Shown one piece after another: positions 9,734 through 19,645 of a stretch of DNA of 38,453 nucleotides (within the stretch, counting starts at the first letter, position 1; each line of letters starts with the position of its first letter). This stretch comes from Jimgerdemannia flammicorona (Eukaryota > Mucoromycota > Endogonomycetes > Endogonales > Endogonaceae). The notes below the pieces were generated by a model, which had not been told where the DNA came from, did not search any database, and saw only the letters and a program-made list of their open reading frames with translations. The stretch lies in the NCBI GenBank assembly GCA_003990745.1, contig RBNI01000181.1, positions 1 to 38,453 on the forward strand. Reading direction: 5' to 3'. The position numbers and the translations under genes are program-made.

Positions 9734-9745
9734 AGTGGGGGCTGA
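9734..9745 (+). promoter_or_regulatory. E1 polypurine tract
   Basis: AGTGGGGGCTGA directly abuts the 3' LTR, the expected position for the plus-strand primer. It contains pyrimidines, so the functional core may be only the GTGGGGG part. Confidence 0.6.
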
Positions 9746-11445
9746 TGTGATGAACCAGGACATATCACCTGAATTATACCTTAGCCAGATGATGCAAACA
9801 ATTAGCCAGATGACATGAACACCCAGTATAGCAACCAGCAACTATTGCTGTCGAAACTGTATAAATAGCCAGACTACCAGATAAGGTATATCTGTGCAGG
9901 ACCTGCACACCTGTGCCAGACCTGCACACTTGTACTGGACCTGCACAACTTGCCATAGATAGCAAATCTATAGTTAGCCACATAGTAACTGGATAGCAAC
10001 CAACTTGTATAAATTACCCCAGAGACAAGAGTGAATAAACCTCAGTCTGAAATACAAACACCAAAGAAGCCTCTAAAGATTGAGCATTGGTCCCCTTTCC
10101 ACTCCAGTCCACTTTCCAATACAAAGAACAAGTTCCGAAATACAAAGCAAAAGATAAGTCTGTCTACTACACTTCAAGAGATATGCCTGCCAAAAGCCAC
10201 TTGATCCTAAAGGAATTGGATTGCAACACTTAGGAGAAATGCCTGCTCTACAGCCACTACTAGGAGATTGTGAGCTTTGCCCCTTTCCCACTCCGGTCCA
10301 CTTTCCGATACAAAGAATGAGTCCATTTTCAAGAAAAGTCCGCTATGTTTTGGTTCGCTTGCCAGATAAGCCTGAAGATTTTCGCCCTTCCGCCGCATTC
10401 TCAGAGAGCCCGCCTTTCTTGCCACAAGCCAGTTTCTGACACAACTTCGCAGTGACCCATTCACGCAAATGAAGCCAGTCTTTGATGCAACTTTGCCAAG
10501 AGACCCTTTCCAGTTGAAGCCGCTGATTCCGAAGAACCCGTGCTGCCCGAGTTATTATTCTCAGAAGAATCCTATTCACGCCATCCGAGTAGTATTCCCA
10601 GTTGAAGCTGAATCTGCGTCGTCCAAGTATTATTCCCAGAAGAGCCCGATTCGTGACATCTGAGTTAATTCCCAGTTAAGCCGCCATTTTCAAGAAGTCC
10701 GCTGATTCAGGAAGAATCCACATCATCTGCTATCTCTAAGTTAACCGCTATATTCCCAGTTGAAGCCGCCAATTCCAGAAGAATCCATGTCATCTGCCGT
10801 TTTCGAGTTATCCGCATTCCCAGAAGAACTTGATTCGCGCCATCCAAGTTGTTTGTTCCCAGTGAGCCCGGTACAGAAGAAATAGCCACTAGTATTATTC
10901 CCAGTAAGAAGAATCCATGCCAGTACAATTCCCAGTGAGCCAAATCGAGTTGTCCGCCACATCCGTATAAGGAATATTGCCAAGATCGTCCTGCATAAGG
11001 AATCCGCTACACTACACAGAGATCGTCATGCAGAAATTGCATAAGGAGAACCACTAAATTGCCAGACCGTCACACATAAGGAATCCGCCATGCTACACAG
11101 AGATTGTTATGCAGAAATCGCATAAGGAGAACTGCTAAATTGCCAGACTGTCACGCATAAGGAACCCGTCATACTACACAGGAAATTCTACCATTCCCAG
11201 TTAACCCAAGAAAGGAAACTCATTCACACATAAATCGCCACTATACTCAGAGAACCATCCTAATAAGGAAATCACCAGAATCGCTCACAGGTATTCAGCC
11301 TTTGACTATTATACCACTAAACACCAAGGACCTCAGGAAATTCTAGAACATTTTGTTGCTTTTTGACAAAGTAACTGGGGGCTCAAGCCAAACTACATCA
11401 ACCTCCAACCTTGTAATTTGCCTCCATTGAGCTGGGCATGTTACA
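9746..11445 (+). repeat. E1 3' LTR (1700 bp)
   Basis: Same length and termini as the 5' LTR, with copies of the TATA box (9860-9867), the 19-bp array (9894-9950), AATAAA (10034-10039) and the 81-bp units (10994-11155). Differences from the 5' LTR are nearly all transitions, many at CpG or CpA. It is followed by the CTAT duplication at 11446-11449. Confidence 0.95.
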
Positions 11446-13086
11446 CTATCTACAAGCTACTGAAGAAGGAGACCAAATTTGAATGGACCAAGAAATGCCA
11501 AGAAATCTTCAATGAACTTAAGACCAGGTTGACCCAAGCACTCATTCTTAGAAGACCAGATTGGAAGATATAAGTACTATAAGACTTAGAGCAGTCCTAG
11601 CTCAGAAGAAAGATGGACATAAATATATTATCTCCTATATAAGCTAAGGTACCTGTAGAGCAGAACAGAACTATGAGTTATATAAGCTTGAATACTTAGC
11701 AGTAGTTTAGACAGTAGACAAGTTCCACTACTATCTAGTCAGGAAACACTTCACTATTCAAACAGACTATTCCACTCTCACCTGACTATTCCACACTCTG
11801 AACCTCAAAGGAATATATATCAGATAGATCTATAGGCTGTAAGAGTATGACTATACTGTCAAGCACTACTCAGGAAGAACCAATACCAATGCTGATACAC
11901 TCTCAAGAATACTCTGAAACACTCTCATTAAGACTATTCAATATAAATAAGGAGCTATACTATGGATTAATTAGCTATCTTGGGCAGCAGAAGATACCCA
12001 ACTATCTCAAACCCTGGACTATCACTATCATCAACTGGACTTAGAACTATACTCAGAAAAGGAGAAAAACTCATAATACTCAAATATAATAAGTATCAAG
12101 TAATAAAGGAAGCACATGAACAAGGATACTTAGGAGGAACCAATACATATGACAAAGCAAGAAGAAGCATATGATGGTCTAAGATAGAAGAAGACCTGTA
12201 CCAATTTGTCAAAGGGTATAACAAGTACCAAAAATAGAAACAAGATTAATAAGATCAGATATCTGGATTATCAAGAATTGAGTCTATCTCCTTCTACTAA
12301 TTACAATAGATATCATTGGACCACTACCAGTAACACTATCAGAAAATCACTATATTATAGTTATCATAGACCTCTTTACCAAATAAATAGAAGCAGGAGT
12401 ATTATAAGAAGCCAATGCTCTCTTTATAGCCAACTTCCTGTACTGAGAAATTATCTGCTGCTACAAGATACTAAGGCAGATCACCACAGATCATGGCATA
12501 GAATTCATCAATGGATTCCACAAGATAATATATCAGAAATACAAGATTCAGTATATCAAGACCACTATATACCACTCTCAAGAAAATAGACAGATAGAAA
12601 GAACTAACAAGACCCTCAAAAACATCCTGGTGAAGATCTCAGACATATATAATAATTGGAATAACTACTTTACAACTACCCTCTCTGTCCTATGAGATAT
12701 ATAGTCACAGAGTACACACTTTATCCCAAGAGAACTACTCTTTAGAGAAGAAGATTTTAATGGAATCTCAGCTATAAATCTAGACCTAACTTGGAGATAG
12801 ATTGACTCAGAAATCCAGAAACTATACTAAATCAGAAAGAATGTAGAAAAGAATTACAAGACCCTAGAACTCATCCAAATTGGAAAAAAGGTCCTACTGT
12901 ATCAAAATATAATAAAAGCCTCATGGTTACAAAAACTGGAGCCTAAATGAAAAGAACCCTTTTATATACAAGATATCAAAAGAACTACCTTCTGGCTTAG
13001 AAAACTCTTAGGGACTATACTGCCTACTATAGTACATAGGAACAGACTCAAGAAGTACCATGAACCTATATAAGAGAAGTAAAATG
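11446..13086 (+). pseudogene. pol: E0 Ty3/gypsy: end of RT, RNase H and integrase
   Basis: Continuation of the E0 pol gene after the E1 insertion. RT connection (YKLLKKETKFEWTKK) leads to RNase H (about 11580-11910, with GHKYIISYIS, NYELYKLEYLAVV and HFTIQTDYSTL) and integrase (about 12060-13080). The integrase zinc finger is damaged: the second His and both Cys of the HHCC pattern read Tyr (HEQGYLGG, GYNKYQK). The core is recognisable from ITTDHGIEFI and IERTNKTLKN. The end reads GTILPTIVHRNRLKKYH. Dozens of stops and a high A+T content show it is much older than E1. No chromodomain is seen. Confidence 0.8.
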
Positions 13087-14070
13087 TGATGACCACTCAT
13101 AAGATTCTAGTCTATAAATCATAACAGTATATTCTGTAACCGGCTGATAGTTTCTTAAAGTATGAGATTCTAATATACTCTAAGTTGAGAATTGATCAGA
13201 GTATATTCCTAAAGATCTGATGAATCTTCTTGGCTGTTCTTATTTCATATGCATCTATGGGAGTAGCATCTTGTATTTCTTAGGAACTGGCCTAAGAGAA
13301 TTCTTAGCAGAGGAGGTTTTTTATTTTATATTTCTACCACATCCAGAGACATTTGGTAGTGATAGTGATCCTTGTTTCCATTTCATAGTAGTAGAGAATA
13401 TAATGATGAGAGTCACTAGTACTCAGGTTAAGGCTAGGAGTCCTTCTTATGTGAGTCCTCATAGCTCTTCTGATGTCTTAGAATATTCTTTCCTAGACTG
13501 AGAGGCCTTAGTAGTTCCTAGATCTTGAGGTTTAGTGAGTGGCAGGTATTTGTTTATAGTAAGTCTTTTGAACTATGTATTTCTGTGAGCCTTGTTTGAG
13601 TTACTACTACTGCAGTTTCTTGATTCTTCTTTTATATTCCTCAAGATATCTGTCTTGTAGTTATAATGACTCATAATTAGTCATCATTGCTCATCTTATA
13701 GCCTGGGTGAGTCATATTATATAATCTTCTTATGCTCTGATCTGATAGCTTATAAGAAAAGACTATCTTCTGTAATGATATCATTATTCTGAGATCACCA
13801 TTATATATTTATCCTGAATAAGGATCTTCTCTTAAATGTCCTTATTCATTGATTCAGTCTGAAAAATTTACTGATCCCATAACCTCTGGCAGGAGGTCAA
13901 AAAGTGGTATTTATAGGCTAGTATCTTCTCTATATATTTTGGTATAATGATAAAGAGTCACTCTCTTCATATAGAGCAAGGGCCTGATTCTGATCTTGAC
14001 TAATCAGTTGATGGTTCAAACTCCTCTAGCTTTGAAAGTCTTATAGATAAGTAGTTGCTCATATTGTTTG
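13087..14070 (+). repeat. Probable truncated 3' LTR of E0
   Basis: Begins TGTGATGACCAC right after the end of the E0 integrase frame, resembling the E1 LTR start TGTGATGAACC. No second copy exists in the window, so the assignment rests on position and termini. It is A+T rich and has no clear gene. A 93-codon plus-strand frame (13220-13501) has no recognisable motif and is probably chance. The right end is lost where family-G LTR sequence begins at about 14071. Confidence 0.5.
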
Positions 14071-15180
14071 TAGTAAGCTAGTGGCTGTGGTTCATATCAT
14101 TCATACTCAGGTAGTAGAGTTGTTGGTTCTATCTCAAGGGTTGTCTAAATGTACAGGTTGTGTTCTCTGGTCTCTTCATTGTAGTTGAAGTAATTGGGAG
14201 TAAATGTGGGTTGGTATTCATGTCAGTAGTCATTATCCCAATAAGTCTCATATATAGTTATGAATTGTTATAAGTTCATTGGCAAGGTTGGCAGTGTGAT
14301 CAGGATTGGCAGAGATCCTTTGCTTAAGATCATGTCAGCATCAGAGAGATCATTGTCTTCTGCTTCATCTTCATTAAATTGGATTATATCATAGATGTCC
14401 TTCATAGCGTATCCGACTTGGAGTATTTGCAGGATGTGGTCATCAGGGTGCAGGAAGGTTCTGTCTGTGGTCTGGACATACTCAAGATACTTGTGGTTGA
14501 GTTCTTGTATTATGTTATCAATTTGACCATAGGACAGAGTAGTAATCATTTTGCTAATAGTGACTCAGAGGCAGGGAATAAAGGTGCTGTACTCTAGAAG
14601 AGTTCTCTGTGTTTGCGAGCAATGAGCTTCTGATGTTGAGACATCTGAGTAATATCTGTATTATAGTAGTGTTCAATCATGTCTTTTAGAAGGTGGCCAA
14701 TCTGGTAGTAGCTTGAGATTTGTCTGATTCAATGGGCCTCGCTAAGCATGTTCAGGATATTCCATTGGGCTTCCATGAAGTAGAGGGGTGCTAGACTATG
14801 GATATTCATGAGAGGCAGAGGGGGTGTGGCTCGGTTGACAATGGTATTCCAAATGTCAGCATAGATGTAGTTGTAGATCTCAGTGGTCATGTTTGTATAT
14901 GTTCAGAAGTTGTGGTTATTGTTTGTTTTGGTTCTCTGTTTTAATGTATCTTAGTGCTCAGTATATATATATTTGGTCCTGATTGGTAAGATTTTATTTA
15001 TATAAATCTTATATTCTGTAACTTTGTATTGACTCAGCTTTATATGCTGTGACTTTGGTTTGACTCAGCTTTGTGATCATACAGGTGATTTCCCAATTTG
15101 TTCAGAGGTCGTGTGTGATTTCGGTGGCTTGTAAGAAGGGTGATGCATAATTTCTATGGCTTAGAGGTTGTGCGCTTACA
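14071..15180 (-). repeat. G2 3' LTR, U3 portion only
   Basis: Matches the last 1.1 kb (plus-strand sense) of the solo LTR at 24599-26655, ending GGTTGTGCGCTTACA at 15180, the conserved family-G terminus. The rest of the LTR is missing beyond 14071. Confidence 0.85.
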
Positions 15181-15196
15181 ACTCTCCCCTTCTTAG
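15181..15196 (-). promoter_or_regulatory. G2 polypurine tract
   Basis: On the minus strand AAGAAGGGGAGAGT directly abuts the LTR start TGTAAG. The same tract adjoins G4 (32177 on) and, mutated, G3 (about 26780-26793). Confidence 0.7.
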
Positions 15197-15614
15197 CTTT
15201 TGATGTCCTCATTGGGGCCTTCTAATTTATTCTAGTATTGTTATATTATTTGGGTGATCAAAAGTCCAGTAAAGTCCATTTTTTCAGAAAGTGATATACT
15301 CATAGTATAGTTGCCTAATGTATTGGATTCATATGTTAAAGAGTCATATGTTCAATACTGTATATCAGAAGTAATTCTGACATTATTTACTGCTGGAGAA
15401 TTTCCTCTAAGGAATCTTCTTAAATGTCTATACCTTGTTTCCCACCAGTAGTATAGAGAGAATAGGCTGGCTTTCAGTTTTACTATTTTTCTAGAAGGTC
15501 AGTATTCTTTTGGCTTGCTGAGTTCTTGATTTGATTCATGATAATTATAATATTCGGGAGGTATAATATATAGTATGAACTGATAGGTGTAAGAGTATTC
15601 AGGTTTCACTTGTT
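15197..15614 (-). other. G2 region between chromodomain and LTR
   Basis: About 420 bp after the chromodomain. On the minus strand it holds a short low-complexity continuation of pol and then untranslated sequence up to the polypurine tract. No recognisable domain. G4 lacks most of it. Confidence 0.5.
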
Positions 15615-15800
15615 TAGGGAATCATATTCCTGAACTAAGTCAATGGCATTCTGGAGATTGGTCTTGAGTTTCCATATTGCATCATGAATCAGATAACCTT
15701 TCCATTTGACAAGGTACTCAGGGTGGTTCTTATTGCCACATTTGTTGAGGATTTGTTCAACTTCATATTCTTCTTGGTCATTAATAATGACAGGTGCAGG
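15615..15800 (-). pseudogene. pol: G2 chromodomain at the end of pol
   Basis: Reads EEYEVEQILNKCGN, HPEYLVKWKGY and QNAIDLVQEYDSLN, the usual chromodomain pattern (Y-x-V-E-x-I ... Y-L-V-K-W-K-G-Y). In chromoviruses this C-terminal module binds methylated histone H3 and steers integration into heterochromatin. That fits the dense nesting in this window, though targeting here is inference. This part is unusually intact. Confidence 0.9.
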
Positions 15801-16900
15801 TGGTTTGGTGGTCTAGTTTGGAAATAGCTCATCATTGTTTTCATTATATCGCTTGAGACATTGGACATTAAAGACTGGGTGAATCTTAATAGTGTCTGGT
15901 AGTGTCAATTTGTAGGAGGTTGGAGAGACTTGTGCAATGACTTTGAATGGTCCAATGAACTTGCTATTCAGCTTTATAGATGATCTGTGCTTGAGATTGT
16001 CAACTCAGTATCCTTGGATATCTAGTAGAACTTTTTCTCTAATATCAAAGATTTCTTCTCAGCGGTATTGGTTAACATACTGTGACTGTTGTTCTTGAGC
16101 TTACAATAAATTCTTGATGGCAATCTGGCTTAGATTGCATATTCAGAGTAAGAATTCTTCAATAGCTTTGACTGTGGAGGGTTCTTTAGTAGTTTGGATA
16201 AGTGTCAAAGGGGTGTTTGGGTTTTGTCCAGTGTTGGCAAAGAATGGGGTCATTCCAAGAGAGGCTTGCTTGCTGTTGTTGTAAGCAAACTTGACTGCAG
16301 TGAGGTATTCATGCCAATCATCTTGTCTGTAGGAACATAGTTCCTTAGCATTTGTTCTAGAGTTCAGTTCATTCTTTCAGTTTAGCCATCAGTTTTAGGG
16401 TGAAAGGCTGTAGACAGTGTAAGTTTCATTCCAAGGTGTGCATGGAGAGCTTTCCAAAAATGGCTGGTGAATTTCAGATCTTGGTCACTAACAATAATCT
16501 TAAGAAGACTATGATAGTGAAAGATGTTGTCAAATAAGAATATAGTTATGTCTGGTACTGTTGCGGTAGTGCTAGTTAGTACAAAGTGGGCTTGTTTGCT
16601 GAGATAGTCCATGAAGACAACAATTGTATCTTTCCCATTCTTGGTTCAGGGTAGTTGTATAATGAAGTCCATAGATATTTGTTCCCAATTAGCTAATGAT
16701 ACTGGGATAGGGTAGAGTAGACCAGGTTTTGCTAGTGTTGAGGACTTGTTGTGTTGGCAGGCATTACAGGAAGTGATGTAGGTCTTTAGCTAATCTGCCA
16801 TGTGGGGCCAATAGAAGTTTTAGGAGATAACTTCATAGCATTTGTCAAATCCTAAATGTCCAGCTATAGGCACATTATGATATTCAAATAGGATAGTCCT
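15801..16900 (-). pseudogene. pol: G2 integrase
   Basis: The zinc finger includes GHLGFDKCYEVI and ITSCNACQHNKS (about 16760-16880). The DDE core has SMDFIIQLP, MDYLSKQAHFV, KIIVSDQDLKFTSHFWKAL and HPKTDG followed by TERMN (16382-16660). The C-terminal part includes KFIGPFKVIAQVSP (GPF motif). Stops within the core fit CAA-to-TAA and CGA-to-TGA changes. It is the same family as the G3 integrase. Confidence 0.9.
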
Positions 16901-18580
16901 TCAGAGGTCTCAGTTATTTAGAATATACAATCTATCCTTATAGTAGATAGCATTATCCTTCAGTTGGTATTGGTTGTACTGGGTATATTTGTCAGTATTA
17001 TCACTGCTCAGGATTTCTCAGAGTGCTTGAGCTTCCTTATCATCAGCACATGTTATGATAATTTGTTCCATGATAGTATTGGTAACCAAGGTGAGAGTTT
17101 GAATAACTTCTTCAATAGGTGGTCTAGAGATTGCATTGGCAATAATGTTTTCCTTGTCAGGGTGATACTAAATTTTATAGTCAAAGTTGGTGAAGACTTT
17201 CATCCATCTGGCTTGCTTTCAAGAAAGGGTAGTCTGTATCTTGATGTTGACTAATGACTTGTGGTTAGTCAGTATAGTGAAGTGTGCTCCTTCTAAATAT
17301 AGTTGCCATTTGATCAGAGTGTCTATGATGGCTAATATTTCCTTCTCATGAGTTGCATAGTTGATTTTGGCATCATTGAACTTGTGGGAGTGATAGGCCA
17401 CAGGGTGTCCTTCTTGCATGAGCACTGCTCCAAGAGCTAGGTCAGAGGCATCAGTAGTAACTTCATATAGTAGGGCAGGGTTTGCTGCTTGAAGTACTGG
17501 AGTAGTTATCAAGGTATCTTTCAATGCTTGAAAGGCTGTATCTTGTTCAGATCTCTAATTTACAAGATTGTTGAAGTCTTTCTCTTGTTTCATAGTCCAG
17601 GGCTGTTCTCCTTTCTTATTGTATTTGGTCATTTGGGTAAGGACAGTAGTGATTTTAGCAAAGTTGGTAATAAATCATCTATAATAGTTTGCTAATCCCA
17701 GGAATGACTATAGGTCCTTCAACTTCTTGAGTCTGGGCCAATCCTTGATTGCAGAGATTTTGCTGGGGTCTACCTTAATTCCATTTGGTGTGACAATGTG
17801 TCCAAGGAATTGGATTTCTTTTGCACTTACTGAGTTTTGCAAAGAGTCAGTTTTCTTGGAGTTTCAGTAGTACTAGTTCAAGGTGTTCAAGATGTTCCTC
17901 TAGGGTTTTGCTGAAGACTAGGATGTCATCAATATAGACAACAACGAATTTGTCTAGGTATGGGTGCAGGATAGTGTTCATCAGTATCTGGAAGATTGCA
18001 GGAGTATTAGTTAAGCCAAAAGGTATAACCAGGAACTCAAAGTGTCCATAGCGAGTTCAGAAGGCAGTCTTATAGATGTCTTCTTCTTTCATGACAATTT
18101 GCCAATAACTATTTCACAGATCAAAAGAGCTCATGAATTGTGGGTTGGTAAGTCTATTGAATATTTCATCGATTCTGGGTAGTGGGCAACAGTTCTTGAT
18201 GATCTGTTCATTGAGATCATGGTAATCAATGCATATTCACAGGTCTCCTCCTTTCTTTATAATGAAGAGGACTGGTGTACCATATGTTGATACACTGGGT
18301 CTGATGAATCCTTATTCTAGGAGCTTGTTGATTTCTTTCTTGAGTATATTGATTTCTCTCAGCGACATATGGTAGATTGAATTGAAGGCTGGCTTAGCAT
18401 CTGGGATGGTCTTAATGGCATGGTCTACTGCTTGTTTAGGAGGTAGGCCTTTGGGAAGCTTCTTTGGAAATATGTCTCGGAATTTCTGAAGTAAGGGTCT
18501 AATACTGCTGTCAACTTTGGAAAAGTCTTCTTCAGAGTTCCTTTGGATAGACAGATGGAGATAGTAAAGAGAGGGCATTT
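16901..18580 (-). pseudogene. pol: G2 reverse transcriptase and RNase H
   Basis: RT starts around 18580 with RNSEEDFSKVDSSIRPLLQK and PDAKPAFNSIYHMSLREI, then [32 protein letters not shown] and the active site [10 protein letters not shown] (about 17920-17950). A frame change lies near 17850. The connection is FLGLANYYR (about 17690), followed by RNase H (17219-17524) with YEVTTDASDLALGAVLMQEG, INYATHEKEILAIIDTL and FTILTNHKSLV. The DH of the last motif reads NH, so that acidic residue is lost. Confidence 0.92.
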
Positions 18581-19030
18581 CTTGGCCAATTTCTTGAGCT
18601 GTAACTTGTTGATGTGGGTGATCTTTGGTCCAGGGTCACTAGAACTGAGTGGGTCCTTTTCACCTCACAGTTTGAAGTTGTGGCATCCTTTCTTGATAGT
18701 TAGAGAATGATTTATCCAATCAATCATAGGGTTCTCTTGTTTTAACCATGGTGTTCCAAGAATGATCTCATTGTCAGGAAGGGGTACAATTTGGAGAGTA
18801 ATATGTACTTAGTAGTCACCAATTCAGAAGGGCAGGTTGCAGACTTCCTTGCTAATAATATATGAGGTTCCATCAGCTGTAGCAACTGCTTGAGTTTGTT
18901 GTACCGGAGAGGTGAAGACCTTGAGTCTGTTGGCTGTTTCTTCATTGTTGAAGTTACCTGAAGCACCACTGTCTATTATAATCTTGACTGGTGCTCGGTT
19001 GACAAAAGCTTAGAGTATAAGTAGTTTGTC
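18581..19030 (-). pseudogene. pol: G2 protease
   Basis: Catalytic site DSGASGNF at about 18955-18985, preceded by APVKIII. The downstream flap region reads QAVATADGTSYIISKEV and the second conserved element EIILGTPWL is near 18750. DSG instead of DTG is common in fungal gypsy proteases. Several stops. The protease follows the dUTPase, unlike in E1. Confidence 0.85.
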
Positions 19031-19099
19031 TGATCCAATAGTGGTGATTTCAGTTATAGGAGCTTTCCTTCTGTTGGTTCTTCTTTGAGCCAGTTTGTT

Positions 19100-19165
19100 G
19101 ACACAAGAGAAGCAATCATCAATCATTCGGGAAGAGTACATTCCAATACCATGAGGGCATCAGCC
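19100..19165 (-). other. Small C-x-H-x12-C-x2-C finger between G2 dUTPase and protease
   Basis: On the minus strand CPHGIGMYSSRMIDDCFSC, followed by a basic stretch (KLAQRRTNRRK). It is conserved in G4 (33000-33062). It resembles cluster 2 of the E1 linker (CPHQMVFHSPQDYCYQC). Likely zinc-binding; role unknown. Confidence 0.65.
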
Positions 19166-19199
19166 ACTTGATATATATCCATCTTTGATTTTCTTGTAA

Positions 19200-19645
19200 A
19201 ATTGTTCTTCTTTATTCATGGTAGGTTGGACAGGGGCCTTATTTGATGAGCCAAATCCTTTAGATCCTCAGATGGTGGGCAGTAGTTCAGGGACTTCCTT
19301 GACTGTCAGAGTTGACTCAATTTTTTCGAATAGGATCTGGGCAATACAGAAACCAATGAGAATCTTGAAGAGTGTCCAACTATGGTTTCAGATAAGGACA
19401 ATAATTTCACCTATATAATCTTCGTCAATGACTCCTCCTTCTACTGAGAGTCCTTTCAATGCTAGGCTACTGTGACAGCATATTCTTCCAATATATCCTT
19501 CAGAGATTTGGATACTGATTCCTGTATAGACTTACTTAACTTCTTGGTTGGAAACTGTAGCTTCTTTAGCTGCATATAGGTCATATCCAGCTGCCTTTTG
19601 ACTTTCTTTGGTTGGGGCTTTGGCAGTTTGTCTTAACTTGACAAA
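19200..19645 (-). pseudogene. G2 dUTPase between nucleocapsid and protease
   Basis: Trimeric-type dUTPase (dUTP to dUMP and PPi). All five motifs are legible on the minus strand: AAGYDLYAAKEA (about 19590), CHSSLALKGLSVEGG (about 19450), GVIDEDYIGEIIVLI (about 19410), GFCIAQILFEK (about 19335) and SKGFGSSNK (about 19240). The catalytic Asp and the Tyr of motif 3 are kept. Motif 2 reads HSS where RSG is expected, and motif 4 has Cys where Arg or Lys is usual, changes that single G-to-A or C-to-T steps explain. Three in-frame stops are seen. The position after the zinc knuckle and before protease matches betaretroviruses rather than E1. Confidence 0.92.

Larger units (their letters stand above)
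449..11445 (+). mobile_element. E1: near-complete 11.0 kb Ty3/gypsy retrotransposon with a dUTPase
   Basis: A full-length LTR retrotransposon: two 1700-bp LTRs bounded by TGTGA...TTACA, a primer-binding site, gag-pol, a third ORF and a polypurine tract. The order protease, RT, RNase H, integrase places it in Ty3/gypsy (Metaviridae-like). No chromodomain is seen after the integrase. The coding part carries 19 in-frame stops (12 TGA, 3 TAG, 4 TAA) and frame changes near 6700 and 8127, so this copy is inactive but well preserved. In the first 440 or so aligned LTR bases I count about 16 differences, all but one transitions, which indicates a fairly recent insertion followed by C-to-T decay. Confidence 0.95.

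Noticed and set aside
13220..13501. 93-codon frame in the presumed E0 LTR
   Set aside because: No motif, no second copy, and no sign of coding in the flanks.
13960..14040. tRNA or tRNA-derived SINE (GGTTCAAACTCC box)
   Set aside because: The T-stem is imperfect, the anticodon loop would have 8 bases and no acceptor pairing exists.
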